From positions 164,658 to 228,657 of the forward strand of contig JAKQQP010000233.1 in the NCBI GenBank assembly GCA_029564115.1: a stretch of DNA of 64,000 nt. Reading direction: 5' to 3'. The DNA comes from Candidatus Rifleibacteriota bacterium. GTDB taxonomy: Bacteria > Riflebacteria > Ozemobacteria > Ozemobacterales > Ozemobacteraceae. Under the pieces are notes generated by a model. The model did not search any database and was not told the DNA's origin. It was given only the letters and a program-made list of their open reading frames with translations. A program made the position numbers and the translations under genes. This document shows positions 51,143 through 61,280 of the stretch, one piece after another; within the stretch, counting starts at the first letter, position 1; each line of letters starts with the position of its first letter.

Positions 51143-54098
51143 CTGCCTGCACCTCCGCAGCGAACTTGATCAACACCATGGTTATATCATCATCAGCGCT
51201 GGCTGCCCATTCTTTGTAACCGGCAAAAATCGCATGATAAAAGCTTTCCAGGTCGGGCTGATAAACCCGCTGCAGCATTTCGGCAAATCTTTCAAAGCCC
51301 ATTTCCTGCCCGGCAGTGTTATGCGACTCGATTATACCGTCAGTGTACAACAGCATAATATCCCCTGGTTCAAGTCGCCCGGCAACATCTTCATATCTCG
51401 GACGCTTCGTTATCCCAAGAGGGGTGCCTATCAGCTCCAGCAATTCCACCTTTGTTCCATTTTTTTTGATGAGAGCAGGAAAACAATGCCCTGCATTGGA
51501 GACCAGATATTCGCCGCTTGCTGAATCGATGCAAAAATACTGACAGGTCATCATGCGCTTGATTTTGCTGCTCTTAACCCGGTGAATCACTTTATGCAAC
51601 GCTGCAAGCAGCTGAGCCGGAGCCAATTTTTCCTCGTCACTGAGCAGTACTGAAGCTTTTGCCATCGCCATCAAAAGCGCCGCAGGCACCCCATGGCCTG
51701 CAACATCGCCCATCAATACACCAACGCGCCGATCGTCGAGCGCAAAAAAATCGTAATAGTCACCACCAAGTCTTGTCATGGCAACGCTGCAGCCAAAAAC
51801 CTGCAGTTTGTTCAGGTTAAGAGCTTCCTGTGGGAACAGGTTTTCCTGGACGATTCTGGCAACTTCAAGATCTTCAAGACTTTCAATGGCGCTGTTGAAC
51901 ACCTGACTGAGGCGCCCGAACTCATCTGCAGAATCAATCGGCAGCCGATAACGAAAATTCTGCCGGCCAATAGCGTGAACCCCTTTTTCGAGCTCACGAA
52001 CAGGCGTCATAAATTGCGCCGCCAGCAGCCAGCCAACCCCGGCGGTCAATCCAAGACTCAAAAAGCCAAAAACGATCAGACGAACACGAATGCGGTTAAT
52101 TCTGTCATTGATACGATCCAGAGGCACAAAGCCGATGATACCGACGCGGTCAAGGCGTTTGCCAACGGTTCCGAAGGCAGCGCATGGTATTTTATCGACT
52201 TCGACTTCATCGACACGCAGCGTACGCAGATTGAAAGTCTGCCGGAAAAGACCAAGCATATTCTGTGACAACTCGCTACCAGCCGGGTAACTCATGCCGT
52301 TGGTTTCAACAAGGGCTTTGAAGCGAATATCGGGTGAGTTTTCATTAAGAATATCAATATTGCGTCTGACATACATTTCCTGGAGAGTGGCGAATTCCCA
52401 GGCTATAGCGATAAAATTTTTGAAAATACGCTTATCGAAATCTCCCAGAAGGTTCCAATAATATTGTTTGGCCTCTGCTCCCATCTGCTCGGGGTGAATT
52501 TTTCGCAGACGCTGAAATACAGTATGAAAAAGGATGGTGTCTGTGGCAATTACATTGTCTATTTTAACTCTGCCGGCACCACCTGAAACAGCACTGTTAT
52601 CTTTAAACATACGTTGATCGGTGTAAGAAGAAAAATTCGCGTAATTGATCGTCGATTGACTTAAAGCCGAAAAAAAACGGTTTTTCCCTCCTTGTACCGA
52701 ATCTGACATTATGGTCTTACCGTCTACATCAGCGATATTGAAATTATACGGGTTATTTTTTTCGGCAACTTCATAAAGTTCTTTTAAAGCCGCTACAGGG
52801 ACATCGCCACTGCCATGACGTGCATTGATCTGGTCTACAACTCTGTTGAGCTGCCCGGCGATCTCGTCGGTAAGGGTTGCAAAGCGAGTATCAAAGTCGG
52901 CAATGACTCCAGAAATTTTTTCGTAAGCCTGATCAAGCATCAATCTACGGTTCTGCTGCAGATATTCATAGCCGATAAACCCAAGAATCAGCAAAGGCAG
53001 GCCGTTGGCATACAAAAAAAGCAAACCCAGCTTCCAGCGTATTGAAAAAACGCGATTTCCACGATAAAGCAACGTCAATAAAACGACAGAAGCCAACAAA
53101 ATCATGGCAGCAGCCAGAAAAAGAATCTTTTTATGAAAGCCATCCCGATCAAACAAAATATTTTTTTTCTCTATGAAGGCAAAGCTGCGCAAAAAGGGGT
53201 TGATCAACCTCACTACCAGAAGAAAATTATCCGTTTCCAGGCGCTGCTGCGAAAAATTGTCAAAGCGGGCCAGGCCCAGCATAAGTTCGGCCTTCTGCCC
53301 CGGAGCTACAGTGGCATGAATATCATTATCGCGTAAAAGATCGACAATCCCATATTTAACGTCGGCATCGCTCTTGTTCATGCCATCTACAAGTTTCAGC
53401 AGATATTGTTCAGATTCGACAGCATCTCTGCCAATAGTCGCCAGCATCGAGAATTTCTCGCCAATCTGGTACCAGACATAAGTTTTTTCGGGTTTGCCCG
53501 AGACGAGAACGCACTCGCCAAAACTGCCGCGAAGAAATGGCAGATTTAGTTTTTCGGGGATAAGGAATGGCCCAAGATATGATCGAAGCAGATTAAGCCT
53601 GTTTCGATCTAAAGATTTGAGATTTTCGGGTTCACCCGGGTAATTTTTACGAACGTCGGCAGCCACATCGCGGATGACATCATAAATTGTTCTGACAATG
53701 TAACGGTAACCCTTTTCATCGGTAAGTTCATTGATTGTGCCGCCTTTTTTGTCCCAGATGATGAACTTGAAAGCATTAAAATTTCTGGCGTTGAGGTGAG
53801 GTAATGCGATTCTGAGGTATGCCAGCGGGTCTGCCTGTCGCTGGGCAAATTCGAAGGTTTTCTGCAACAGGGCGCTAAAATAATGTCGGCTGTTGCCGTA
53901 TTGCTGAAGCCTTTCCAGGCGTTGGCCAAGATAACGGTAGGCAGACTGTCGTTGCAGCTCATACCTCGTGTTCAACATATTTTCAAGGCCAACATCAACC
54001 AGAAATACCGGAAAAATAAAAAAGCAGAAAGCGGCGCCGAACCAGAAAGCCAGTGGCCAACGGCTGCTTATCGGCATTTTGGAAACAGAATCGCTCAT
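51129..54098 (-). CDS. Membrane SpoIIE-type PP2C serine phosphatase with HAMP (copy 2)
   Basis: 989 residues from the ATG at 54098 (GAGAGA upstream); the open frame to 54236 runs through the predicted promoter and is rejected. The architecture is that of the downstream neighbour: N-terminal helix, large outside region, SIRWKLGLLFLYANGLPLL helix, second outside region, HAMP (IGRQNFRYRLPIDSADEFG) and a PP2C domain with GGDYYDF, LMGDVAGHGVPAALL and LLYTDGIIESHN...ADDDITMVLI. The pair is clearly a tandem duplication with diverged sensing regions. All phosphatase metal ligands appear intact. Confidence 0.9.
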   Translation of the reverse strand: MSDSVSKMPISSRWPLAFWFGAAFCFFIFPVFLVDVGLENMLNTRYELQRQSAYRYLGQRLERLQQYGNSRHYFSALLQKTFEFAQRQADPLAYLRIALPHLNARNFNAFKFIIWDKKGGTINELTDEKGYRYIVRTIYDVIRDVAADVRKNYPGEPENLKSLDRNRLNLLRSYLGPFLIPEKLNLPFLRGSFGECVLVSGKPEKTYVWYQIGEKFSMLATIGRDAVESEQYLLKLVDGMNKSDADVKYGIVDLLRDNDIHATVAPGQKAELMLGLARFDNFSQQRLETDNFLLVVRLINPFLRSFAFIEKKNILFDRDGFHKKILFLAAAMILLASVVLLTLLYRGNRVFSIRWKLGLLFLYANGLPLLILGFIGYEYLQQNRRLMLDQAYEKISGVIADFDTRFATLTDEIAGQLNRVVDQINARHGSGDVPVAALKELYEVAEKNNPYNFNIADVDGKTIMSDSVQGGKNRFFSALSQSTINYANFSSYTDQRMFKDNSAVSGGAGRVKIDNVIATDTILFHTVFQRLRKIHPEQMGAEAKQYYWNLLGDFDKRIFKNFIAIAWEFATLQEMYVRRNIDILNENSPDIRFKALVETNGMSYPAGSELSQNMLGLFRQTFNLRTLRVDEVEVDKIPCAAFGTVGKRLDRVGIIGFVPLDRINDRINRIRVRLIVFGFLSLGLTAGVGWLLAAQFMTPVRELEKGVHAIGRQNFRYRLPIDSADEFGRLSQVFNSAIESLEDLEVARIVQENLFPQEALNLNKLQVFGCSVAMTRLGGDYYDFFALDDRRVGVLMGDVAGHGVPAALLMAMAKASVLLSDEEKLAPAQLLAALHKVIHRVKSSKIKRMMTCQYFCIDSASGEYLVSNAGHCFPALIKKNGTKVELLELIGTPLGITKRPRYEDVAGRLEPGDIMLLYTDGIIESHNTAGQEMGFERFAEMLQRVYQPDLESFYHAIFAGYKEWAASADDDITMVLIKFAAEVQADENV

Positions 54099-54129
54099 TG
54101 TCTCTCTCTTACTTTGGCACAGTACAGTC

Positions 54130-54158
54130 ATTTTACAGCGCCATGCACACGCACGCAA
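54130..54158 (-). promoter_or_regulatory. Predicted promoter of the SpoIIE-type phosphatase pair
   Basis: On the minus strand TTGCGT (54158-54153) and TAAAAT (54135-54130) with a 17-base spacer; RNA would start near 54123, 25 bases before the ATG at 54098. Confidence 0.45.
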
Positions 54159-54244
54159 GAGCTGTCTTGAACGAACAGTGTCATATAAAATTTTACCGTG
54201 CCGCTTCGGCAACAATTTTATTATCTCACGCCACACTCATTTTC

Positions 54245-54253
54245 TGGTATAAT
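54245..54253 (+). promoter_or_regulatory. Extended -10 element ahead of the hybrid kinase at 54351
   Basis: TGG immediately followed by TATAAT (54248-54253), a perfect extended -10. No -35 hexamer is recognisable. It lies in the 252-bp divergent gap and points toward the plus-strand kinase gene. Confidence 0.45.
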
Positions 54254-54350
54254 TGTCGATGAGAGACAGTTCGGTCTATGCCACACACAAAAAGAACAAC
54301 GGACCGGGCTGATTTGAAAGGAAACTTACCAGGTCGGGCTTAAGACAAAA

Positions 54351-57128
54351 ATGATATTGCTTGAATCATTCAAAGCCAGAATATTCGTTTTAACAACTTC
54401 TCTGGTGCTGATAACCGCATTGTCGATCTCGCTTTTTCAGCAGATGCGGGTTGAAAAGCACGTCAGAGAGAATGAACTTCTTCAATCACGAAATACTCTC
54501 AAATTAACTGCTGCCCACATAGAAAACCAATATGCCAGCTACATCTTTCATCGCGAATCTCTGGTCAAAGAGCGGCAAAACATACTCAAAGCCACAGTCG
54601 AAATAGCCTTGGCAGCCATAGAAGACTATTATCGAAGATCTCAAACCGGCGAAATCTCCGAAAAAGAGGCTATGGACGCCGCTATAGCCTTTGTCAGAAA
54701 AGTCCGTTACCCGGGCGGCGGCTATCTCTGGATCAACAACAGAGACAAGCCTCACCCCAAAGTGATATCTCATTCAATTATGCCCGAAATCGAAGGGCGC
54801 AGAATGGACACGGACGACCCGCTTTTCAACAGGGCTCTCGGCAAAAATGCCAACCTCTTCCAGGCTTTTGTCGAAGCTTGCGAAGCAACGGGTGAAGGCT
54901 ACGTCGACTACCTCTGGCCGAAACTCACCGAAAAAGGCCTTTCAGAACAACAGCCCAAAATTTCTTTCGTCAAAACGTTCAAACCGTGGAACTGGATCAT
55001 CGGTACCGGCCTCTATATCGATGATATCGAGAAAGACAGCAAGTTACGTATTGACGCCATCATCAAAGAACTCAGAAATGCTTTCGCCAAAACCAGAATT
55101 TCTGCCAACAGCTACCTGTTTATTTTTGACGGCAACTACAACCTGCTTTCACACCCCGACTACGAAGGCAAAGGGATCCAAGAGCTCAAAAACCCGACAG
55201 CAGAAAAGCTCATAATGAAACGCATGAAAGAAATCGCCGCCAAACCTGGCGAATTTATAACCTACAAATGGCAAAAACCCGGTGACCCCCGCCCCGATTT
55301 TTTTTACGAGAAACAGGCGTTCGTCTACCATTTCCAGCCGCTCGACTGGTATGTAGTCGCCTCCATCTACATGGACGAACTGCTTCAACCGCTGGCAAAG
55401 CTTCGTTGGAACATTCTGGCAATTGTGATCGTTCTTTTGTCTCTGTCTCTGCTATTGGCTTCAATGCTTGCCAACAGCCTCAGCCGACCTCTGCTGCAAC
55501 TGTCGAAACTCGCACAGCAAATCGAAACAGACGGCCTAGAAAACGTCGAATTCCCCGTAACTGGCACCAGCGAAACAATCAGACTCGGTAAATACCTCAA
55601 CGCCATGCTCGCCTCACTGAAAAAGGCCGAGATAGAACGCAATGCTCTTTTTGAACACGGGCCACTCGGCGTAGCCTACCATAAAATAATCTGTAACGAA
55701 GCTGGCGAGCCCATCGACTATTATTATATCGATGCCAACAACAGGTTCATCGAGCTTACCGGCGTCGACCCGAGAGGCAAAACCGTAAAAGAGGTGTTTC
55801 CCGACATAGAAAAAGACCAGTTCAACTGGATCCAGAATTACGGTAATGTCGCCAAAACAGGCAAACAACTCAGATTTCGCCAGTTTTTTTCGATCACCGG
55901 ACGCTGGTATGACGGCATCGCATTTCAGTATAAACCTGAGCACTTCGTTGTCGCATTTCTAGATATAACCGAACAGATGAAACTTGAACAGCAGCTGCAT
56001 CAGGCCCAGAAAATGGACGCAGTCGGGCAACTGGCCGGCGGGATTGCCCACGATTTCAACAATGTGCTTGGCGGCATCATTGGCGCCGCCGAGCTCCTAT
56101 CGATGGATCTTAATGAAAATGATCGCCAGAAAAAATTCGTCAATATCATCATCGAATCCTCGCTGCGTGCTACCGATCTGATCCGTAAGCTGCTGACTTT
56201 CGGAAGATTGAAACCCTTAAACCCCGTAGCGGTAGACGTTCACACCGCCATTCGCGAGGCAATCGCCCTGCTTGAATGCAGCATCGACAAGAAGATTAAA
56301 ATTGAAACCAGAATAGAAGCGGAACAAAGCGTTGTCAGCGGCGACCTCGCCCAGCTGCAGACGGTATTTATAAATCTGGGCATCAATGCAAGCCATGCCA
56401 TGCCTGAAGGCGGCAAAATAAGCATAGAAAGCAACTGCGTGGACCTCGACGAATTTTCTGCAAAGGCTCACAGTGTCGAACCGGGTCGCTTTCTTAAAGT
56501 CCAGTTCCGTGACACAGGCACAGGAATAAGCCCTGAGCATATTTCGAGAATTTTTGAGCCATTCTTCACCACCAAACATGCCGGCAAAGGCTCCGGGCTT
56601 GGCTTATCGGCCTCATTCGGAATAATAAAACAGCACAACGGTTCCATAAGCGTTTACAGCGAACTGGGGCACGGCACTGTATTCAACATACTTCTGCCAC
56701 TTTCAACCTCAGCGGAAAAGGAACCAGAAATCGCCGTCACCCCGGTTAAAGGCTGTGGTCTCATTCTCTTAATCGATGACGAGACGATCATCAGAGAAAC
56801 TGCCACCGGAATTCTCAAACGCCTCGGCTACGAGGTAATCGCGGCCTCGTCAGCCCAGGAGGGAATCACTTTTTACAACGCCAATCGAGACAGTATCAAA
56901 CTGGTGCTGCTTGATATGATAATGCCCGAAATGAATGGCCGTGAATGTTTTGAACAACTCAAAAAAATCAATCCGGATGTCAGAGTAGTTTTGGCTTCAG
57001 GCTTTTCACAGGCAGCCGACTTTGACCAAATGCAGAAAAACGGCCTGTGTGGATTCATTCAGAAGCCATACAGCCTGATTGAACTCAGCCGCCTCCTGAA
57101 CAAAATTCTCAACAAAGAGCAGCAATAA
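54351..57128 (+). CDS. Hybrid sensor histidine kinase with Cache-type sensor, HAMP, PAS and receiver
   Basis: 925 residues. An N-terminal helix (IFVLTTSLVLITALSISLF) and a second near 365-385 bracket a periplasmic sensor with two Cache-like halves (YPGGGYLWINNRDKPHPKVI; NSYLFIFDGNYNLLSHPDYEG). HAMP, a PAS-like region at about 440-545, the HisKA helix with His567 (LAGGIAHDFNNVLGGI), a HATPase domain (GTGISPEHISRIFEPFF, KGSGLGLSASFGIIKQHNGS) and a C-terminal receiver with Asp855 (LVLLDMIMPEMNGRE) follow. Such sensors usually bind small organic ligands. No separate response regulator gene is adjacent. The start lacks a good ribosome site. Confidence 0.92.
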   Translation: MILLESFKARIFVLTTSLVLITALSISLFQQMRVEKHVRENELLQSRNTLKLTAAHIENQYASYIFHRESLVKERQNILKATVEIALAAIEDYYRRSQTGEISEKEAMDAAIAFVRKVRYPGGGYLWINNRDKPHPKVISHSIMPEIEGRRMDTDDPLFNRALGKNANLFQAFVEACEATGEGYVDYLWPKLTEKGLSEQQPKISFVKTFKPWNWIIGTGLYIDDIEKDSKLRIDAIIKELRNAFAKTRISANSYLFIFDGNYNLLSHPDYEGKGIQELKNPTAEKLIMKRMKEIAAKPGEFITYKWQKPGDPRPDFFYEKQAFVYHFQPLDWYVVASIYMDELLQPLAKLRWNILAIVIVLLSLSLLLASMLANSLSRPLLQLSKLAQQIETDGLENVEFPVTGTSETIRLGKYLNAMLASLKKAEIERNALFEHGPLGVAYHKIICNEAGEPIDYYYIDANNRFIELTGVDPRGKTVKEVFPDIEKDQFNWIQNYGNVAKTGKQLRFRQFFSITGRWYDGIAFQYKPEHFVVAFLDITEQMKLEQQLHQAQKMDAVGQLAGGIAHDFNNVLGGIIGAAELLSMDLNENDRQKKFVNIIIESSLRATDLIRKLLTFGRLKPLNPVAVDVHTAIREAIALLECSIDKKIKIETRIEAEQSVVSGDLAQLQTVFINLGINASHAMPEGGKISIESNCVDLDEFSAKAHSVEPGRFLKVQFRDTGTGISPEHISRIFEPFFTTKHAGKGSGLGLSASFGIIKQHNGSISVYSELGHGTVFNILLPLSTSAEKEPEIAVTPVKGCGLILLIDDETIIRETATGILKRLGYEVIAASSAQEGITFYNANRDSIKLVLLDMIMPEMNGRECFEQLKKINPDVRVVLASGFSQAADFDQMQKNGLCGFIQKPYSLIELSRLLNKILNKEQQ

Positions 57129-57165
57129 AAGCCGTCATGACAATTCATCGCAGTTGTCGCAGTTA

Positions 57166-60087
57166 TCACAGCTTTCTACGGTTGAGTATTTCGGTAATTT
57201 TGCCGACCAGGGCGGTAATCGAAAATGGTTTTGCCAGAAAATCAGATTTCTGACTGCAAACCCCATGATCAGTGACGACGTCACGACTGTAGCCCGAGAG
57301 ATAAAGCACCGGCATATCCGGGAAAAACCTGCTGACGTTTTCGACCAGGGCGTTGCCACTCATATCCGGCATCACCACGTCTGTTACCAGCAAAACCGGA
57401 GGCATCTCAGCACTCTGTTCAAGCCATAAGAGCGCTGAACGGCCATCAGCAAAAACCTCGACCTTATAGCCGAACTGCGGCAGACCGAGGGCAACAAGCT
57501 GCCGCAAAACCTGATCGTCTTCTACCACCATGATCAGCTGACCGCTGCCATGGGCAACAGCCGAAGCGCCATGGGTAGAATTATTCAGCCCGCCATCCGT
57601 TACTGGCAAAAAGAGGTGAAAAGCGGTTCCCTTTCCGGGGGCTGTTTCTACGGCAACATACCCCCCGCTCTGCTTGACAATACCGTAAACAGTAGCCAGA
57701 CCCAGGCCGGTGCCTTTTTCAGGTGGCTTGGTGGTATAAAAAGGCTCGAAAAAAAGATGTTCACGAACCTCTTCAGTCATACCGCACCCTGTATCTCTGA
57801 CTGTTATCTTCAGATAAGAACCAGCCGGCAAAGTCAGCCCGAATGGTCTGCTGGTAAAGTCAGCAAAAATTCGGCTGGTTTCAATCACCAGACTGCCACC
57901 GTCAGGCATGGCATCGCGGGCATTGGCAGCCAGATTAACCAGAACCTGCTCAACCTGACCCGGGTCAACGAAACATATGCCCGGGCTTTTTCCAAGAAAA
58001 ATATTGAGGTCGACATCTTCGCCCAGAATTCTGGTCAGCATCTTTTCAAGGTTCTGAATCAGACTGTTGAGGTTCACCTCACGCGGCTCAGAAACTTGTT
58101 TTCTGGAAAAGGTCAAAAGCTGCCTGGTCAGGTTTGAAGCACTGTTAACAGCCTTGACGATTTCGCTCATCATTTCGACAGCTTTTTCAGGGAGCTTGAA
58201 CTGCATCATGATAAGCTCCGAAAAGCCACGCATCACAGTCAGCAGGTTATTGAAATCATGAGCTATTCCACCGGCAAGACGCCCCACCGACTCCATTTTC
58301 TGCGACTGCAAAAATTGAGCTTCGAGAAGCTTGCGGGATTCCTCAATTTTGCGACGGGCACGCAGGTCACGGCCGGTACCATAAAGGACATCCTCGTTTT
58401 TCAGCCTGACACGCGAGAGGGTTATCTCCATGGGCAGCAAAGAACCATCTGAGCTCAGGTGTTCCCATTCAAAGCGCACGACGTCTTCAAGAAAAGCTTT
58501 CTCGACCCATAACTCGGCCGCTTCTGACGATCGCCGGCCATCGGGCTGAAATTCTGGCGACAAGCTGTCTGGCAGTTTCTGCAGCAGTTCCTGTTTGCTG
58601 CTGCAGCCAAAGAGTTTTACCGCGGCCTGGTTACATTCAAAAAAACCAGATTTTCTTACCAGCCAGGCAGCATCTGGGGAGTTTTCAAAGATGAGCCTGA
58701 AACGCTCCTCGCTCTCTTTGAGAGAACGCATGGTCTCGTGCAACGAGCTTATATCACGCCCTTCGGCAATCAGATAGACTATCTTGCCAGAACTGTCGTA
58801 ACAGGGATTGAGAGAAAAATCTATAATACTCGTTCTGCCTTTGGCATCACGGTTTGTGGTATTGAATCTCAAGGTATCGCCCGCTGCACATCGGCAGATA
58901 GCATCTTCAAGCTGTCTGCGAAGATCTTCTGAATGGCTCCACCACGGGGTTTCAGAAAATCTTCGGCCAACAACACTCTCTTTATCGCTATCGATAAAAG
59001 CCAGCGCCGACTTGTTGGCGTCAAGAAGGATTCCGTCTACTGATAAGAGACCGATAAACTGAAAAGTCTGGTCGAAAAAAGCCCTTATTTTGCCCTCACT
59101 TTCTTCGAGAGCGGCAACATGCCGGCGATTTTTTTCGACCTCTATCTCGAGCGCCTGCGTTCTTTCTTTTATACGCCGCCGCAACAACAGATTCCAGACA
59201 AAAGTGAACAGCGCCGTCAACAGCACAATGGCAATGATTCGACCAACCAGGCGATAATTGCTGTCAGACACACTACCAGCGAAAAGCCACTTTTGCTTCA
59301 AAAGTTCAACATCAGCTTTTGAAGCCGATTTTAAAAGCTTATTGAATAGTTCTGCTCCGACTGTATCATGTTTGGGAAAACCAAAAGCCAGATCTGGAGC
59401 AAATGGAGCTTTAACCGCAACTTTTAGAGCTGCAAGATTATGCATTCTTGAGTAATAGCTGAGGGAAGCGAGATCTATCAACCCGGCATCAGCCGTGCCA
59501 AGCAGAACCTGACCAATCATTCCCTCCATTTTTTCGTTGAGTGACAGACGGATTTCCGGGAACTCTTTTCTGAGCAGTTCCTGGCCGACCCAACCCAGCA
59601 CGTATGCGAGTTTGAAATTTTTCAGATCGTTCATCGAATTTATTGCTGTACGATCCTCTCGCACAAAAATAACGTGCGGAACTTCAAGATACGGCTGCGA
59701 AAAATTAAAAAGCTTCTCGCGATCGTCTGAGATATAGATGGCCGTAACCATATCTATCTGGGAGCTTTGCAGCTTTTTCATGACTTTATCCCAGGTGTCT
59801 TCAGGGGTCTCGACAACAATTTTTATATCATATGGCTTCAGCAACAGTCGGAGCAGATCAGTCGAAAAACCCGAGGGGACATTATTCTGGTCGTCATAAA
59901 ATTCAAAAGGAGCCCAGTCAGGAGTAATGCCAATTTTCAGAACTTTGTGCCGTTCAAGCCATGCTTTTTCTTCGGGGGAAAGGCTGACGGCTGCCTGTAC
60001 CCAGGCAGTATTTGCCACCAGTGTCAGACATAAAATAAAAAGAGACAACAAAGGCTTTGTCGCTACCTTGAATCTGGCAATTAACAA
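57166..60087 (-). CDS. Hybrid sensor histidine kinase with periplasmic solute-binding (SBP_bac_3) sensor
   Basis: 973 residues from a TTG at 60087 with GAGGTGATC upstream. A signal peptide (LLSLFILCLTLVANTAWVQA) precedes an SBP_bac_3 domain at about 45-270 (LKIGITPDWAPFEFYDDQNN, AIYISDDREKLFNFSQPYL). One helix near 285-305 is followed by two PAS domains, HisKA (LAGGIAHDFNNLLTVM), HATPase (GTGLGLATVYGIVKQSGG) and a receiver with VTDVVMPDMSGNALV. The BvgS/EvgS-like layout has the binding protein fused to the kinase. Amino acids or other small solutes are typical ligands. No phosphotransfer domain or partner regulator is next to it. Confidence 0.93.
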   Translation of the reverse strand: MLIARFKVATKPLLSLFILCLTLVANTAWVQAAVSLSPEEKAWLERHKVLKIGITPDWAPFEFYDDQNNVPSGFSTDLLRLLLKPYDIKIVVETPEDTWDKVMKKLQSSQIDMVTAIYISDDREKLFNFSQPYLEVPHVIFVREDRTAINSMNDLKNFKLAYVLGWVGQELLRKEFPEIRLSLNEKMEGMIGQVLLGTADAGLIDLASLSYYSRMHNLAALKVAVKAPFAPDLAFGFPKHDTVGAELFNKLLKSASKADVELLKQKWLFAGSVSDSNYRLVGRIIAIVLLTALFTFVWNLLLRRRIKERTQALEIEVEKNRRHVAALEESEGKIRAFFDQTFQFIGLLSVDGILLDANKSALAFIDSDKESVVGRRFSETPWWSHSEDLRRQLEDAICRCAAGDTLRFNTTNRDAKGRTSIIDFSLNPCYDSSGKIVYLIAEGRDISSLHETMRSLKESEERFRLIFENSPDAAWLVRKSGFFECNQAAVKLFGCSSKQELLQKLPDSLSPEFQPDGRRSSEAAELWVEKAFLEDVVRFEWEHLSSDGSLLPMEITLSRVRLKNEDVLYGTGRDLRARRKIEESRKLLEAQFLQSQKMESVGRLAGGIAHDFNNLLTVMRGFSELIMMQFKLPEKAVEMMSEIVKAVNSASNLTRQLLTFSRKQVSEPREVNLNSLIQNLEKMLTRILGEDVDLNIFLGKSPGICFVDPGQVEQVLVNLAANARDAMPDGGSLVIETSRIFADFTSRPFGLTLPAGSYLKITVRDTGCGMTEEVREHLFFEPFYTTKPPEKGTGLGLATVYGIVKQSGGYVAVETAPGKGTAFHLFLPVTDGGLNNSTHGASAVAHGSGQLIMVVEDDQVLRQLVALGLPQFGYKVEVFADGRSALLWLEQSAEMPPVLLVTDVVMPDMSGNALVENVSRFFPDMPVLYLSGYSRDVVTDHGVCSQKSDFLAKPFSITALVGKITEILNRRKL

Positions 60088-60415
60088 AGATCACCTCTGA
60101 ATTTTGATTGATGCCCCGCCAAAGCGGCATCGTTTCTTTATCTGTGATGCTGCAGCCTTTTCAGGCTTTCCAAAAGCTGCTTATACATTGTAACGCAATG
60201 TTGTACCAGTATGCAACTACTCCAGCCTGTCACATTTGAATCAGTTATTTACCAGTCATTTCCGCAAAGGTGACCTATATTGCGTTTGCCATATATACGA
60301 ACAACTCTTTTACAGAAAGGTTTAAAAAAATACTGCCTCTTTTGCGGTGTTGGGTTATAATAACGGAGGAACACAACCTGGCACTACTTTGTGATATTAA
60401 ATTGGGGGCTGTCAA
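60088..60415. other. Divergent intergenic region between the SBP-kinase and the molybdate-type ABC genes
   Basis: 328 bases without a gene. It holds an inverted repeat CATTG-TAACG-CAATG near 60187, an AT-rich pair TATAT (60276-60280) and ATATATA (60291-60297) around a 10-base centre, and a promoter toward the ABC operon. A hairpin in the kinase leader (GATGCC...GGCATC, near 60112) has no T-run in the direction of transcription. No coding sequence is evident. Confidence 0.6.
60334..60362 (+). promoter_or_regulatory. Predicted promoter of the molybdate/tungstate-type ABC operon
   Basis: A perfect TATAAT at 60357-60362 with a poor CTGCCT at 60334-60339, spacer 17. RNA would begin near 60369, about 47 bases before the ATG. 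Confidence 0.4.
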
Positions 60416-61273
60416 ATGAAGAATAGATTTTTCGCAGCGATAATGATGGCTGTCATCACGCTTATTTCAGCTTCGACCCCTCTACAGGCAGAGGAGCGCC
60501 TTCTTTTCATGGCGGGTGCTGCCGCCGCCCCAGTCGTCGAAGAACTCGCCAAAGCCTTCGAAAAAGAAACCGGAGTCAAAGTCGATATCAACGTTGGCGG
60601 CTCAGGCATGCTGCTTTCTCAGATAAAACTGGCCAAAAAGGGCGACGTTTACTTCCCCGGCTCGATAGATTTCATCGAGCAGGCAAACCGTGAAGGGCAC
60701 ATTGACCCGAAAACCATAACCCCGATAGTTTACCTGGTGCCGGCGATAAATGTTCAGCGCGGCAACCCCATGAAAATCAGATCTCTCAAAGATCTCTGCC
60801 GGCCCGGCCTGAAGGTTGCGTTCGCCAACCCTGAATCTGTCTGCCTGGGCGTTTTTGCCACAGAACTGGTTGAGAGTTTTTTTACCCCCGCAGAAAAAGA
60901 AGCTCTGCGCCGAAATCTGGTGACTTACACCGAAAGCTGCGAAAAAACCGCGACAGCCATTTCACTCAAGGCTGTCGATGCGGTTCTTGGCTGGAGCGTA
61001 TTTGAGCACTGGAACCCTGAACTGATCGAAACCGTCAAATTGAGCCCGGAAGAGGTAATCAGAATCAGCTATCTCGCAGTTGCAGTCACAAAATATGCGA
61101 CTAACTCCGAAACTGCTGCCAGATTCATCGAATTCATGAAATCAGACGCCGGTCTTGAGTTTTTCAAAAAATACCGTTACTTTACAACCCCAGCCGAAGC
61201 CCTCGAATACCTCGGCGCCGAAAAACCAGTTGGTGGCGAACCATACACCGTGCCGGCCGACTGGATGCAATGA
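60416..61273 (+). CDS. ModA/WtpA-like substrate-binding protein
   Basis: 285 residues; GGGGG precedes the ATG. A signal peptide (FFAAIMMAVITLISASTPLQAEE) is followed by a class II binding-protein fold: LLFMAGAAAAPVVEELAKAF, VGGSGMLLSQIKLAKKGDVYFPGS, and AVDAVLGWSVFEHW. The N-terminal AGAAAAP and GSG loops resemble oxyanion-binding sites of ModA. It delivers molybdate, tungstate or a similar oxyanion to the permease encoded next. The exact ion cannot be told from sequence by eye. Confidence 0.82.
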   Translation: MKNRFFAAIMMAVITLISASTPLQAEERLLFMAGAAAAPVVEELAKAFEKETGVKVDINVGGSGMLLSQIKLAKKGDVYFPGSIDFIEQANREGHIDPKTITPIVYLVPAINVQRGNPMKIRSLKDLCRPGLKVAFANPESVCLGVFATELVESFFTPAEKEALRRNLVTYTESCEKTATAISLKAVDAVLGWSVFEHWNPELIETVKLSPEEVIRISYLAVAVTKYATNSETAARFIEFMKSDAGLEFFKKYRYFTTPAEALEYLGAEKPVGGEPYTVPADWMQ

Positions 61274-61280
61274 TAGACAG

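Noticed and set aside
60378..60394. TGGCAC-type sequence resembling a sigma-54 promoter ahead of the ModA-like gene
   Set aside because: The second element is out of register: the TTG lies one base too close to the first element, and sigma-54 promoters tolerate almost no change of spacing.
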